This document shows, in pieces, positions 1-11,297 of a stretch of DNA of 64,000 nt. The DNA is from Dehalococcoidia bacterium (GTDB taxonomy: Bacteria; Chloroflexota; Dehalococcoidia; GIF9; AB-539-J10), in NCBI GenBank assembly GCA_003562475.1, contig PWUU01000048.1, positions 52,206-116,205 on the forward strand, read 5' to 3'. Position 1 is the first letter of the stretch, and each line of letters begins with the position of its first letter. Below the pieces are notes generated by a model. It saw only the letters and a list, made by a program, of their open reading frames with translations. It did no database searches and was not told the origin of the DNA. The translations under genes were made by a program, and so were the position numbers.

Positions 1-31
1 CCGGCCAGAATCCCCTTGACCAGGTCGGGAG

Positions 32-460
32 TCACGGTTCGGTCACCTCGCGCCTGTGCGCAGGCCTGACGTTGTCTTCGGTCCACTTCCATATCTCATC
101 GAGAGAAGTCCCGGGCAGGAACACCTCCTTGATTCCCACTTCCTTGAGGCGGGGGATATCCTCTTCCGGGATGATTCCACCGCCAACCACCGTAATATCA
201 CCGGCGCCTCTCTCCCTTAATTGCCTGACCACCTCGCTGAAGAGAAACATGTGAGCACCGGAAAGGCAGCTCAAGCCAACCAGGTCGACATCTTCCTGGA
301 TGGCGGCATTGACTATCTGTTCCGGCGTTTGATGCACACCGGTGTAGACCACTTCATAGCCGGCATCCCGGAAGCCCCGGGCTATCACCTTTACCCCACG
401 GTCATGTCCGTCCAACCCCGGTTTGGCAACGAGCACTCTCAGCCTGGTTCTTGGACTCAT
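32..460 (-). CDS. Methylmalonyl-CoA mutase small/C-terminal cobalamin-binding subunit
   Basis: [34 protein letters not shown] (DxHxxG B12-binding motif), [21 protein letters not shown]. Confidence 0.93.
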   Translation of the reverse strand: MSPRTRLRVLVAKPGLDGHDRGVKVIARGFRDAGYEVVYTGVHQTPEQIVNAAIQEDVDLVGLSCLSGAHMFLFSEVVRQLRERGAGDITVVGGGIIPEEDIPRLKEVGIKEVFLPGTSLDEIWKWTEDNVRPAHRREVTEP

Positions 461-508
461 TTCTCACTGCTCCCGCATACTACAGCTTATCTTCCCGCCT
501 GTGGCCGC

Positions 509-2185
509 CTAGTAAAAGCCCGGATCCTGATAGACCCCGAAAACGTCACGGTAGACATCACAGATCTCCTGCTCCGTGGCATAGGCTTTGACGGCCTCGA
601 GCACGTAGGGCATCACGTTCTCACTGCTCTTACAGGCTCGACGGACACCGTCAAGCGTTTGTACAACCTTCCGATTGTCCCTGGTCCGCTTCACCTCGTT
701 CAAGCGCTTGATCTGCTCTTCTTCAAGTGTTTCGTCTATCTTGAGTATCTCAATCGGTGCCTTTTCCTCTGACAGATACTTGTTGACCCCCACCAGTGTC
801 TTCGCCCCGGTATCCAGCTGCCGCTGGTAATGGTAGGCGGCCTCGGCGATCTCAATCTGGGGAAATCCCTGCTCAATCGCGACCATCATGCCGCCCATCT
901 TGTCTATCTTCTCAATATACTCGCAGGCTTTTTCTTCCATCTCACTGGTCAAAGCCTCGACGAAGTAGGACCCGGCCAGCGGGTCGACAGTATTAATCAC
1001 CCCGGTCTCATCAGCAATGATCTGCTGGGTGCGAAGCGCAACCGTAACCGCCTGATCAGAGGGTAGCGCCAGGGTCTCATCGTAGGAGTTCGTGTGAAGC
1101 GACTGCGTTCCGCCCAGGGCCGCTGCCAGCGCCTGAGTGGCTACCCGGACAGTATTGTTCAGTGGTTGCTGTGCAGTAAGCGAGACACCCGCTGTCTGCG
1201 TATGGAACCTCATCCACCAGGACCGCGGGTTCTTCGCCTTGAACCGGTCTCTCATTATCCTCGCCCATATCCTTCGGGCCGCCCGGAACTTGGCTATCTC
1301 CTCGAAGAAATCGATATGAGAGTCGAAGAAGAATGAAAGCCGGGGAGCAAAGGCATCGACTTCCAGGCTGGTGTGGTCGAGGACATCCTGCACATAGGCA
1401 ATGCCATCAGCCAGCGTAAAGGCCAGCTCCTGGACCGCCGTCGCGCCCGCCTCCCGCATGTGGTAGCCACTGATGCTGACCATATTCCACCGGGGGACAT
1501 GCTTCGTACCGAACTCGATGGTGTCGCGGACAATCCTGACCGATGGCTCAAGCGGGCACATGAAGGTCTTCTGGGCAATGAACTCCTTGAGCATGTCATT
1601 CTGAATAGTGCCGCCCACCCTGTCCCAGCTCACTCCCTGTTTGTCGGCCAGCGCCAGGTTCATCGCCCAGGTAATGCTGGCCGGGGGATTGATGGTATGG
1701 GACACGGTCACCTCACCCAGGGGGATCCTGTCCATGAGGACTTCGAAGTCGGCCAGGGTATCAATAGCCACGCCACACTTGCCAATCTCAGCGCGGGCGC
1801 GGGGTGAATCGCTGTCATATCCCATCAGGGTAGGATAATCATAGGCAATGCTCAAACCGGTCTCACCGTGCCTCAACAACTGATGATACCGGCGGTTGGT
1901 GTCCTCGGCGCCGCCAAAGCCGGAGAACATCCGAAAGGTCCACAGCCGGCCACGATACATATCCGGCTGGCACCCCCGCGTGAAGGGGTAAGATCCGGGA
2001 TAGCCGATCTTCTCCTCGTAGTCCAGGTCTTTGATGTCCTGAGGGGTATATACAGGGTTGATTTCCAGGTCAGAGACTGTGGAAAAACGCTTTCCTTCTT
2101 CAGCACTGCCGGGGTCCCCTTTAACCTTCTCCCTCCACTCCACCATCCCATCCCGCACCTGCTTTAGCGTCTTCTCGTCGAACAT
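509..2185 (-). CDS. Methylmalonyl-CoA mutase large (N-terminal, substrate-binding) subunit
   Basis: 558 aa MCM TIM-barrel signatures: [72 protein letters not shown]; lacks a fused B12 domain. Confidence 0.95.
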   Translation of the reverse strand: MFDEKTLKQVRDGMVEWREKVKGDPGSAEEGKRFSTVSDLEINPVYTPQDIKDLDYEEKIGYPGSYPFTRGCQPDMYRGRLWTFRMFSGFGGAEDTNRRYHQLLRHGETGLSIAYDYPTLMGYDSDSPRARAEIGKCGVAIDTLADFEVLMDRIPLGEVTVSHTINPPASITWAMNLALADKQGVSWDRVGGTIQNDMLKEFIAQKTFMCPLEPSVRIVRDTIEFGTKHVPRWNMVSISGYHMREAGATAVQELAFTLADGIAYVQDVLDHTSLEVDAFAPRLSFFFDSHIDFFEEIAKFRAARRIWARIMRDRFKAKNPRSWWMRFHTQTAGVSLTAQQPLNNTVRVATQALAAALGGTQSLHTNSYDETLALPSDQAVTVALRTQQIIADETGVINTVDPLAGSYFVEALTSEMEEKACEYIEKIDKMGGMMVAIEQGFPQIEIAEAAYHYQRQLDTGAKTLVGVNKYLSEEKAPIEILKIDETLEEEQIKRLNEVKRTRDNRKVVQTLDGVRRACKSSENVMPYVLEAVKAYATEQEICDVYRDVFGVYQDPGFY

Positions 2186-2301
2186 GCTTCCCTCCGCGGT
2201 CGAACCTCAAGAGCTACACCGGCAATCTATGGTCTGGTAGAGTGGTGCTCGTGTGGTGACAATGGCGTTCCTGGCCAAGCGGATTGTACCCGAAGTGAGT
2301 C

Positions 2302-3213
2302 ATGTCCCGTCAATCTGCCGTGACGGCCCCGACGCAGACTGCCATGGATGAGAATGGCGCTGCGACTCATGGCCGGGTAGAGTCACAGGAGACAAACATT
2401 GTGACAATGAGACTCCCGGAGCGCGTGTACGGTGTCGACTTCAGTGGCGGGAAGAACGCCGGAGACAGGATATCGATCGCCATTGGCACCACCACAGGCG
2501 ATGTCCTGGAGATCATCGATTGTCGTCGGGCAAGAGATCTGCTGGGGGTTGCTGAGAGAGACCGGTGCCTGCGCACACTCCGCGACTTCGTCGCCACGCA
2601 GACATCCTGTGCCTTCGGCTTTGACTTCCCCTTCGGTCTCCCCTACAACGTCGTTCAGGCGGATAGCTGGGAGGAATTCGTCCTGTCCTTCAGCCATCGT
2701 TACCCGTCTCCCGAGCAGTTCAGGGAGGCCTGCTGGATAGCTGCCGGCAATCGCGAAGAGAGGCGACTGACCGACAGGGAGAGCAAGACGCCGTTCTCCC
2801 CGTACAACCGGCGGCTCTTTCGACAAACCTACTACGGCATCCGTGATGTCCTTGCTCCGCTGGTGAGGGACCATCTCGCATCGGTCCTGCCGATGCAGTC
2901 TGCATCGTCGGACGGTCCGTGGCTCCTTGAGATCTGTCCCGCGTCGACGCTGAAGCGAATGGGACTGCCCCAGAGCTATAAGGGGAACGGCGGGGTCGTG
3001 GACAGGAGAGGGATCCGCGCTTTCATCCTTGATGAACTCGAGAAGGCCGGCCTGGCCATCCAGTCCGCAGAACTACGGTCAGCGATCCTGCGTGACAGGA
3101 ATGGCGATGCGCTCGACAGCGTCGTCGCCGCCTTCGCCACCTTCCGCGCGGTCTGCAGCGCGGCACCCGGCCTCACGCGGGAACACCTTCTTGAGGGTTA
3201 TGTCTATCTCTAG
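2302..3213 (+). CDS. DUF429-like predicted nuclease (RNase H-like fold)
   Basis: VYGVDFSGGKNAGDRISIAIG and CAFGFDFPFGLP; start may be the Met near 2407. Confidence 0.6.
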   Translation: MSRQSAVTAPTQTAMDENGAATHGRVESQETNIVTMRLPERVYGVDFSGGKNAGDRISIAIGTTTGDVLEIIDCRRARDLLGVAERDRCLRTLRDFVATQTSCAFGFDFPFGLPYNVVQADSWEEFVLSFSHRYPSPEQFREACWIAAGNREERRLTDRESKTPFSPYNRRLFRQTYYGIRDVLAPLVRDHLASVLPMQSASSDGPWLLEICPASTLKRMGLPQSYKGNGGVVDRRGIRAFILDELEKAGLAIQSAELRSAILRDRNGDALDSVVAAFATFRAVCSAAPGLTREHLLEGYVYL

Positions 3214-3361
3214 GTGCAGAGTGGGGTAACGGCAACCGTGCTACCGCATGCTGTCGCGGCCGTGCAACTGGAGAAGCGTCGCGGTCAGTAAACGCAGATT
3301 ATTCTCATGCGACTATTTGGATGGTACAATTGAAGGAGGTATGGAGGGACAGACCGCATAG

Positions 3362-3637
3362 ATGACGCTCCCCGTCCAGAGAGACATCGGTGATGCGCCA
3401 TATCAGTTAGTCCACCGGACTGCGTCCGCGCTGATCCTGGCGGAAAGGTTCCGCGCTCCCGTCGCGGTCATGCTAGTCCATTCATTCAGCCCTGACAACG
3501 AATGGTTCGACGTATTCGCGAGCTTTGCTAGAGTAATGGGTGCCGATGCACGGCCAAACCAACTGGCAGAGGCAAGACATGTTCGGCATACACTCCTATT
3601 CCTCGGTTGGGCGAGAGATACAGATGCCGGACACTGA
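3362..3637 (+). CDS. Small hypothetical protein, possibly a fragment of a DUF6946-like protein
   Basis: YQLVHRTASALILAERFRAPVAVMLVHSFSPDNEWFDVF...LLFLGWA; no clear ribosome binding site; weak recognition. Confidence 0.35.
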   Translation: MTLPVQRDIGDAPYQLVHRTASALILAERFRAPVAVMLVHSFSPDNEWFDVFASFARVMGADARPNQLAEARHVRHTLLFLGWARDTDAGH

Positions 3638-3923
3638 AGCCCAGTGGTCGTGGAAACCGGACGATACGGGGCTGGGGAGGCATCCTCCGTTTTCGGGGAC
3701 GCCATACCTGATTGAGCAGGCAACCGTCGTACTAGCACATACGCGAAGCCCGGCGCCGGAACCTCGCTTGTCACCATTGGCACTGTGCCCCGATGGCGGA
3801 CAGGGCCCGCCATCCTCAATTCATTTCACTTCCGGAATCGGCGAGAGGGAGGCTCTCCGACCCTCAGTGTCGCGGTGAGGGCTTTGGCGAGAGATGCGCG
3901 AATGTCCCGGAATCAGGACCGGG

Positions 3924-4595
3924 TCAGGAACGGGGTATCAGGTCGCAGAAGACGAAGCGGTTATCACAGCAGACGCTCACCCCAGGTACGCACGATAGCC
4001 CTTCCCGAAATATCGGGCCATCATACACGAACGTGTGGAATTCCCCGTTCTCACCGGAGGGGTCAACGCCGGGTGGCAATTCCGACAGAAACCGCTCGTC
4101 GAAGGGTCGCCCCACGAATCCCCTGTCAAGTACGGATGAATCAACACACGTAACGACAGCCTTGAAGCCCAGGGCTATGAATGTACGGGCAAGCTCTGCA
4201 GTGTCTCTTCCCCACAGGGGGAAGGCGGCCGTCATTCCCATTCTCGAAAGATTCTCCTCCCGATGTCTTCTTACTTCTTCCAGCACGACGTCTCCAAATG
4301 CTACGAGGCGAACGCCCGCCTGCACGTATCTTTGGAGAGTCTCCCGCATTCTCGCTTCGTACTCTTCGTTAGAGGCACTCTTTGAGATAGGCACCTCTTC
4401 AAGGCAATAACCCAGCGACTCTGCCTGTTGCTGGAGCAACGTTCGCCGCACACCATGCATGCTGATTCGATCATAGTCTTTCGTCACCGTCGTCAGCAGG
4501 GCCAATATCCGAAAATTTCCGGCCTTCCGAAGCTCGTAGAGGGCCAGCGCACTGTCCTTGCCGCCACTCCAGGTGAAGAGAACCTTCTCCGTCAT
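3924..4595 (-). CDS. Diphthine--ammonia ligase-like ATP-pyrophosphatase (Dph6/adenine nucleotide alpha-hydrolase family)
   Basis: VLFTWSGGKDSALALYEL PP-loop, ISMHGVRRTLLQQQAESLG, VAFGDVVLEEVRRHRE. Confidence 0.8.
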   Translation of the reverse strand: MTEKVLFTWSGGKDSALALYELRKAGNFRILALLTTVTKDYDRISMHGVRRTLLQQQAESLGYCLEEVPISKSASNEEYEARMRETLQRYVQAGVRLVAFGDVVLEEVRRHREENLSRMGMTAAFPLWGRDTAELARTFIALGFKAVVTCVDSSVLDRGFVGRPFDERFLSELPPGVDPSGENGEFHTFVYDGPIFREGLSCVPGVSVCCDNRFVFCDLIPRS

Positions 4596-5422
4596 TTCAA
4601 TGCGCTCTCCGTTCACTAGCCGACATCACTAGAGTATCTCACGAAAAGAGTGACGTGAGCGGAACACCTCCAACTGTAGCGTTCGATTGATCCCCGCCCG
4701 CGCGACGGATACCACATGCGGCATCTTCACGGCATCACGCACCCCGCAATTGCAGGGCCGAGTAGCAACCGCCCGCTACGGAGAAGCGTAACAGCATCGT
4801 GCACCTGGTATTCAACGCCGAGACGGGAGACAACGGCGTGCAGACGCAGAGATCCGCGCCCTGTAATGACCACGTCCACCCTGACGGGCACGAGGCATCG
4901 TCGTGCCCCTCCCGGCGGACAATCCCCACCCCAGTTGCGTGAAGGTTTGAAACCCAACGCTGCGGCGCACTGCCAGGCCCCACATGCGACAGGCAAATAT
5001 GAACTGAATGCGAGCCCGGAAGGAGAGAATCGTCGACGTGAATGGAATGACTACCGTAGGGACCAAAAAGAAGTGCCCCAGATGTCCTCGCAGCTTGTAC
5101 TCACGCGACCACCCCCAAGTTCTCCTGTCTTCCTTGTCCCTCAACTTGTGGTCTTGGGAGTCGAATGACACTACCCCTCAGGAATCAAGCCCTTTCTTGC
5201 TGCTCAGTGACCTGGGGCAAATAGTAAGATAGCCTATGGCGATAGGGGCTGTCAAGGACGTTTCACTCGTGGAGAGACAGATCGAATGCGATTATCTCTG
5301 GTTTTCCGCCCGTGCGCCGTCCGGTGCGGCGGAGTCCAGGTACGCACACAGAAATGCCATGCCACAACCGCCACGAGGCGCAACAGGCGACGGCCACGAG
5401 TCAATCGGGAACGACTGAACGG

Positions 5423-5818
5423 TCACTGACTCTTGCGATTGACAAGCAACTGCACGACGCCACCGGCGACTCCCCACAGGACAACCGAGACCAGACCGTA
5501 CACCTGGGGGACTCTCAGCAACCACGGTATCGTATAGTGCGCCTGCGGCGAGGAGGGGTCACCGAGCAGCCTGATCGACACATCGTACGCGAGGTCGCCA
5601 AGTACCACCCCCGGCAGGTTCACCAGGATTACCGAGTCGTTGGGCCAGAGCCGTATCGCCAGCACTCCGGCGACCAGTCCAGCGCAAAGACAACTCGCGA
5701 GTATCCTCGTCCGGGAGAGCATCGCAAACCACCCCAGCAGCTTGGCAACGACAGCGGCGAGCAGCGTGTATACCAGCTGGGGCACCACGACCGCAATGAG
5801 CATGCCCGACGTATTCAT
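5423..5818 (-). CDS. Hypothetical membrane protein
   Basis: 131 aa with several hydrophobic helices; no recognised family. Confidence 0.5.
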   Translation of the reverse strand: MNTSGMLIAVVVPQLVYTLLAAVVAKLLGWFAMLSRTRILASCLCAGLVAGVLAIRLWPNDSVILVNLPGVVLGDLAYDVSIRLLGDPSSPQAHYTIPWLLRVPQVYGLVSVVLWGVAGGVVQLLVNRKSQ

Positions 5819-5892
5819 AGTCCTGAAAGCATTCTATCCGGTTTCACGCAGGGGATGGAATGCGATAGCATGATGATGTCCACCATCACTGC

Positions 5893-6516
5893 GTGACAAG
5901 GAAGGCCAACCCGATGAGAGTATCCGTGATACTTGCCCACCCGTCCGCCTCCAGCTTCAATCATGCCATAGCCGCTGTCGCCATTCGGGCGCTGCGCGGG
6001 AACGGGCACGAGGTCCGCTTCCACGATCTGTATGAAGAGGAATTCGATCCCTTGCTGCGGGCCGGGGAAATCCCCCCGGATGCGACGTTGACCGCCGAGA
6101 TTGCGAGGCACTGCGAGGAGATCGCAGAAGCCGATAGCATCATCGTCGTCCACCCGAACTGGTGGGGACAGCCGCCTGCCATCCTGAAGGGCTGGATCGA
6201 CAGAGTCATTCGCCCTGGTGTGGCGTACGAGTTCCTGGAAGGCGATGGAGGAGAAGGTATACCCCACGGACTCCTGAATGCGAAGACGGCTATCGTCTTC
6301 AATACATCCAATACGGAGCCTGAACGGGAGAAGCGAGTCTTCGGCGATCCCCTTGAGACCCTGTGGAAAAACTGCATCTTCGGGCTGTGCGGCGTCGACA
6401 GCTTCTATCGCAGGACATTCAGCATCGTCATCGTCAGTTCCGAGGTTCAGCGAAAGGAGTGGCTCGCCGAGGTTTGGCAGACCATTGATGAGCGGTTTCC
6501 GAAAGCGAACATCTGA
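5893..6516 (+). CDS. NAD(P)H dehydrogenase (quinone)/flavodoxin-like fold oxidoreductase
   Basis: VSVILAHPSASSFNHAIA, VVHPNWWGQPPAILKGWIDRVIRPGVAY. Confidence 0.85.
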   Translation: MTRKANPMRVSVILAHPSASSFNHAIAAVAIRALRGNGHEVRFHDLYEEEFDPLLRAGEIPPDATLTAEIARHCEEIAEADSIIVVHPNWWGQPPAILKGWIDRVIRPGVAYEFLEGDGGEGIPHGLLNAKTAIVFNTSNTEPEREKRVFGDPLETLWKNCIFGLCGVDSFYRRTFSIVIVSSEVQRKEWLAEVWQTIDERFPKANI

Positions 6517-6581
6517 GGAGCACGACGGCCGGACGGGTCCACGTCGTGCGTTGCCGCCCACCAGCAGGTCGGTCAACTCCT

Positions 6582-7511
6582 TCAACAGACGCAGACTTCC
6601 AGATCGAAGGACGCCAGCATATCCCTGATCGAGCTGATCTTACTCACACCCTCTTCGTCCGAAGCTAACGCCTTACAGGTGTCCAGGGCATAGCTTCGAG
6701 ACAGACGAAAGTACTTGTCCCTGCCCAACTGGTGGAAGGGCATAAGGTCGACTTCCTTCACACTTCTCAAGCTTGCTACAAACTCGCACGTCTTCCGAAT
6801 GTTGTCCGCATCAAGGTTGAATCCCGGAATCAACGGCAACCTGATCACAATGGGGACTCCGCTCCTGCAGAGCTCTACTGCATTGCTCAAGATCAACTCG
6901 TTGGAAACGCCTGTTCGATCCCTGTGCTTCACAGGATCCATGTGTTTGATATCCAGAAGCACCGAGTCCAGGTAGGGGATCACTCTTTCGAAGCAGTCCC
7001 ACGGAGCGTGTCCACAGGTCTCTAGGACTGCACTGATGTGCGAATCGTAGCTTCGCCTGAGTAGTTCGTGAGCAAACTCAAGTTGATGGAGAGGTTCGCC
7101 ACCGGATAGCGTCAGGCCGCCATCAGATACAGTGTGAAAGCATCTGTCCTTGTCGACCTCTCCCAGGATATCTTCAACTGTGACGACCTTGCCAGCATAA
7201 ACCAGCGCTTCGCTCACGCAGCCTTCTACGCATCTCCCACATTCGTTGCACAGCTTCCTATCGATCTTGAATCCGCTCTCCACTTCCAGATCAGGATTGA
7301 CGGCCTTCGGCCGGCATGCCTCCACACAAGCGCCACATCTAACGCATCGCGAGCGATAGAACTCAATCTCTATGTGCGGGCTCTGGCATTCAGGATTACA
7401 GCACCAGTCGCATACGAGCGGACACCCTTTCAGGAATACAAGTGTTCGTATGCCTGTGCCGTCGTGAAGCGAGTAAGGCTGGATGTGAGTGATGGTTCCG
7501 CGTGTCTTCAT
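6582..7511 (-). CDS. Glycyl-radical enzyme activating protein (radical SAM)
   Basis: GCPLVCDWCCNPE (CxxxCxxC), two ferredoxin-type CxxCxxC clusters (CVRCGACVEAC, CNECGRCVEGC), SGGEPLHQ; adjacent to the GRE. Confidence 0.92.
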   Translation of the reverse strand: MKTRGTITHIQPYSLHDGTGIRTLVFLKGCPLVCDWCCNPECQSPHIEIEFYRSRCVRCGACVEACRPKAVNPDLEVESGFKIDRKLCNECGRCVEGCVSEALVYAGKVVTVEDILGEVDKDRCFHTVSDGGLTLSGGEPLHQLEFAHELLRRSYDSHISAVLETCGHAPWDCFERVIPYLDSVLLDIKHMDPVKHRDRTGVSNELILSNAVELCRSGVPIVIRLPLIPGFNLDADNIRKTCEFVASLRSVKEVDLMPFHQLGRDKYFRLSRSYALDTCKALASDEEGVSKISSIRDMLASFDLEVCVC

Positions 7512-7631
7512 CTTGACCTGAACTCCCGCGGACAGTCCCGGAAGACTCAAGGAGTCTTCAATGGCGCAATTTCCGGCAAGCCAAACCCGACAGTGAAGCG
7601 TGAATCCCGCCCGCCCCGAGTCTCCATCAGA

Positions 7632-10202
7632 CTAGAAGTGGTGTTCAGTTCTGCTGATAATGGTGTCCTGAACTTCTTTGTCCAACTCGACAAAGATCGC
7701 ACTATATCCGCCAGTTCTTACCACAAGGTCTTTGTACTCATCCGGATGTTTCTGCGCCTCCTTTAACGCATCAGTGTCCATAACAGTGTACTGGACCGTC
7801 TGTCCCCTCATGAGTACGTAGGCCCTGACCAGGTCAGCCCACTTGCTCAACTCCCTTTCGCCGGACACAGCGGCTGTGGTGAAGCGACAGTTGAACAGTA
7901 TGCCGTTGGTAGCTCTCCAGGTGTCGAGCTTTGCTGCCGACTTATGCAGCCTGGTGGGACCTTCCAGGTCTGCACCCGCTGACGGGTCTATCGCGGAAGA
8001 CAAGGGCTCTCCTATGCCTCTCCCCTCCGGTGTTGCCCAGGTGTCATAACCCATGTACACATAGTTGGTCAGTGAGAAGAACCCGCCAACGAAGTTGCCG
8101 CCATGAGGTGTCCTGTGTCTTTCGTACGCATCCATCCAGGCGTTGGAGAGTCTCACCGCCCACTTGTCAGCATAGTCATCATCGTTGCCATATTTGGGTG
8201 CCTTGCGACATCTTTCCCTGATGTGTTCGTAGCCCACCCAATTGTTGTCCATTGCCTCTACGAGTTCATCCCAGGTGATCTCTTTCCTGTCATAGACCAG
8301 ATACTCGATTGCCGCCAGCGAGTCAGCACCGGTGCTCAACCCCACACCTATTGCCCCGGTCCAGTTGTATTTGCACCCCCCATCCATGTAGTCCACGCCC
8401 TTATGCCTCGGGCCGGGGTGCAGCAGGTCCAGTACCGGCACAGGATGCCAGGTCTTCCATGCCCAGTCCATCAGGTTGTTGTAGATGCAATTCAAGCGCA
8501 CAGTGTGGTCGATTTGTTTCTTGACGGCAGCGAAGAAGTCTTCCATGGTCTTGAAGTCCCCGGGGTTGCCGGTCTCCACTCCGGCCCGGTCTCCACTTTT
8601 CTTCTCTATGCCGTTGTATATTGCCAGGTGCACCAACTTAGCCAGATTGAAGTACCCTGCGTTCGCCCGCGGGTTTGTATCTACGCCACTGGTATTGGGA
8701 TCGGTCGCATTCTCCTGGCAACCGAGGTCAGCGTAGTTTCTGGCCTCAGCAAGAGACACTCCCCGATTCATCAGCGACGGCACAATGGCCTCGTCGTTGA
8801 CTATATGTGGAATGCCGGTACTGAGACGCAGTACCTCAAGGACGGCTTTGAGGATGTCGTTTGGGGTGTTCTTGTGAACCCTGAAGGAGATGCCCGGATC
8901 ATTCAGGTGAACGTGAGCGTGAGCCTCCAGCACCATGTACGACAATTCGTTCGTGGCATCCTGACCATGCTCATCCATGCCGGAAATGGCCATCTTGTCA
9001 TTGGTGCTGAAGCTGGGGACTCTTCTTGCCCTGTGGTATTCCTGCAGGTACTTTCTCTCCCTGATCTTAATGAAGAGACACTCCAGCAGGAATTGTGCCA
9101 ATTGCCTGGAGGTCTTCCCACTCTCCAGGTCTCTCCTGAGGTACGGATACATGTACTGGTCGAACCTGCCGGCAGAATGCGAATCGCCACCATCACACAG
9201 GTGAATCGCATTGTGGAGGAAATGCCAGCACTGCACCGCTTCCCACCAGGAATCAGCGGGATACTCGGGCACCCTGCGGCACACCCGCGACATGTCCTGC
9301 AGTTCTGCCCTCCGCTTCTGACTCGTCTCTCCGGCGGCCATTTCGGCGGCTAAGTCAGCACAGCGATTCGCGTAGATAATGATGGCGTCGGCGGCTATGA
9401 GCATACCCCTGTAGACGTTTAGCCTGTCGAGTTCAGCATGAGATGAAACATCGGAGCCATCAATTCTCTCCATTTCAGCCCGAATCTCTTCTTTGAGCTC
9501 CTTCAGGCCCTTCCTCAGAACAGTCGCGTAGTCAGCGATTGTATGGGACACGCCAAAGCCGATGAGCGGATGGGACATCTTGCCCGGGAAGTGTCCGTTG
9601 TGGAAGCCTACATAGGGGAAATTCTCGTCCAATTGCTTTTGTATGATGGCAGGGTGACAGATATCTCGCCAGTACGGGATGATCTCCTCTTTAAGAGCTT
9701 TGTAGTCGTTTTCATCCACCACCCAGGCTTCAACTCCCCTGACTCTGAGAGCGTCCAGCTCGCTCATGTGCTCGCCAACTTCCTCAACGAACACCGACCT
9801 TTCCAGCCAGGTGCTCATGAACTCCGGCTCGACTTCTGTCCCCAGCAGGTAAGCACTGGGATCACCCATCAAGAGCTGGTATTCATCGCAGATTAGTGGG
9901 ATGAATTGACAGATGTGTTTCAGCCCCTTCGCCTTCCTGATGATTGGGGGCTCGCCTTCAGTCTGCTGATAACTCTCCGTCAGTAGTTTCCCGCGCCAGA
10001 TTGAGAGATAGCCTCTCTTTCCGTCCGGCCTTTCGAGCAGCATTTCCCTCAGCGTCTGAATGCGCTGCTCCTCTTCGTCATCTCCCTTCAGAATCATCCG
10101 GTCAAAGATCGAACCCCGCCACATCTTGCCGTAACTCCTGGAACGTTCCCACCATGGAATGACTCTGTCAGCGTTCTTCTGCTTCGCGCCAACACTGCCG
10201 GC
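7632..10202 (-). CDS. Glycyl radical enzyme (pyruvate formate-lyase-like), substrate unknown
   Basis: C-terminal glycyl radical loop VVRTGGYSAIFVELD; candidate thiyl cysteine loop YADLGCQENATDP; ~856 aa; adjacent activase. Confidence 0.92.
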   Translation of the reverse strand, partial: AGSVGAKQKNADRVIPWWERSRSYGKMWRGSIFDRMILKGDDEEEQRIQTLREMLLERPDGKRGYLSIWRGKLLTESYQQTEGEPPIIRKAKGLKHICQFIPLICDEYQLLMGDPSAYLLGTEVEPEFMSTWLERSVFVEEVGEHMSELDALRVRGVEAWVVDENDYKALKEEIIPYWRDICHPAIIQKQLDENFPYVGFHNGHFPGKMSHPLIGFGVSHTIADYATVLRKGLKELKEEIRAEMERIDGSDVSSHAELDRLNVYRGMLIAADAIIIYANRCADLAAEMAAGETSQKRRAELQDMSRVCRRVPEYPADSWWEAVQCWHFLHNAIHLCDGGDSHSAGRFDQYMYPYLRRDLESGKTSRQLAQFLLECLFIKIRERKYLQEYHRARRVPSFSTNDKMAISGMDEHGQDATNELSYMVLEAHAHVHLNDPGISFRVHKNTPNDILKAVLEVLRLSTGIPHIVNDEAIVPSLMNRGVSLAEARNYADLGCQENATDPNTSGVDTNPRANAGYFNLAKLVHLAIYNGIEKKSGDRAGVETGNPGDFKTMEDFFAAVKKQIDHTVRLNCIYNNLMDWAWKTWHPVPVLDLLHPGPRHKGVDYMDGGCKYNWTGAIGVGLSTGADSLAAIEYLVYDRKEITWDELVEAMDNNWVGYEHIRERCRKAPKYGNDDDYADKWAVRLSNAWMDAYERHRTPHGGNFVGGFFSLTNYVYMGYDTWATPEGRGIGEPLSSAIDPSAGADLEGPTRLHKSAAKLDTWRATNGILFNCRFTTAAVSGERELSKWADLVRAYVLMRGQTVQYTVMDTDALKEAQKHPDEYKDLVVRTGGYSAIFVELDKEVQDTIISRTEHHF

Positions 10203-10521
10203 CATGCGGACCTCCCTCAATACTGCTCATCACAGTTGACGTGTGGCTACGCTAGCATCGCGTCTGACCGCTGTCAACGTGGAGCGGATTCCGGCCACAC
10301 CATGCGTATCTCTGCCCGAAGCGAGACTGACGGCTTGACCGGTTGCAGGCCGGAGTCCCCCGGGTGACAGGGTGGAGATCACCACCTCGCACGCACCAGG
10401 GCAGTATGGTTTGGAACCGTCCCCTACCAGCAGATGGTCCACACAAGGTCAGTCGCACATCAATTGCACCACGGCAACCCTGGTTATGCACAGGCACATC
10501 CGGCTGCGCTAGAACGCGGCG

Positions 10522-11259
10522 TCAGAACCGGTCCTTTCTACGACGTATCTCTGCGAACACCTCGACGTCACCGGCTCCTTCCATGCCAACGACGCGCTTC
10601 ATCGCGGGCTCACCGGAACGCAGGAAGGGATTGGTTTCACGCTCCGCGGCAATTGTTGATGGCACCGTGACGCTCCCGTCGGCGGCCAGGGCACGCGCCT
10701 CTTCGAGTCGCGTCCTTACCGCCTGGTTCGCAGGTTCCAGTGTCACTGCGAACTCGTAGTTCTCGAGCATGTAGTCGTGGCCACAGAACACACGCGTCTG
10801 CTGAGGCAGCGCCGCCAGCTTCTGCAGTGAGGCCCACATCGCCTCCGGGGAGCGGGTAAACAGTCGACCGCATCCGCCACAGAACAGCGTATCTCCGGTG
10901 AAGACATCGCCAGGCTGCCCGTCAGTTGCCGGCAGATAGAGGCAGACGGAGTCTGCGGAATGACCGGGGGTTCTCAGCACGGTGAACGCAAACGGACCTA
11001 TCGCCAGGGCTGTGTCCCCGGTCGACGCCTCGGGCAACAGCACTTTGCAGCCGGTGCGATGGGCCAGCTCCTCGTTGCCACCGGTATGATCGAAATGGCC
11101 GTGCGTACAGACTGCCGCGAGCAGCCGGGCGCCCGAGACGCCAAGTGCTCGTAGTACGGGAGAAGCCTCACCCGGGTCTATGACCACCGCCTCATTCTTC
11201 GACTCCACCAGGTACGTGTAGTTGTCCGCGAGCGTGCCAAGCGTCATCACCGTGTGCAT
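10522..11259 (-). CDS. Metallo-beta-lactamase fold hydrolase (hydroxyacylglutathione hydrolase-like)
   Basis: THGHFDHTGG, LRTPGHSADSVCLYL, FTGDTLFCGGCGR, FCGHDYMLENYEFA. Confidence 0.88.
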   Translation of the reverse strand: MHTVMTLGTLADNYTYLVESKNEAVVIDPGEASPVLRALGVSGARLLAAVCTHGHFDHTGGNEELAHRTGCKVLLPEASTGDTALAIGPFAFTVLRTPGHSADSVCLYLPATDGQPGDVFTGDTLFCGGCGRLFTRSPEAMWASLQKLAALPQQTRVFCGHDYMLENYEFAVTLEPANQAVRTRLEEARALAADGSVTVPSTIAAERETNPFLRSGEPAMKRVVGMEGAGDVEVFAEIRRRKDRF

Positions 11260-11297
11260 GCGTCTCTCGTCTCCTTGCTGGTCGTTCCGCCGGCGGA

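Noticed and set aside
1373-1807. Long ORFs antisense to the methylmalonyl-CoA mutase gene
   Set aside because: Typical spurious antisense ORFs in GC-rich coding DNA; no recognisable protein motifs or RBS
8103-9353. 416-aa ORF antisense to the glycyl radical enzyme
   Set aside because: Entirely antisense to a strongly supported gene; composition reflects the complement of the coding strand
6582-10220. Glycyl-radical-enzyme bacterial microcompartment locus
   Set aside because: No shell proteins (BMC-H/P), no aldehyde dehydrogenase or phosphotransacylase nearby
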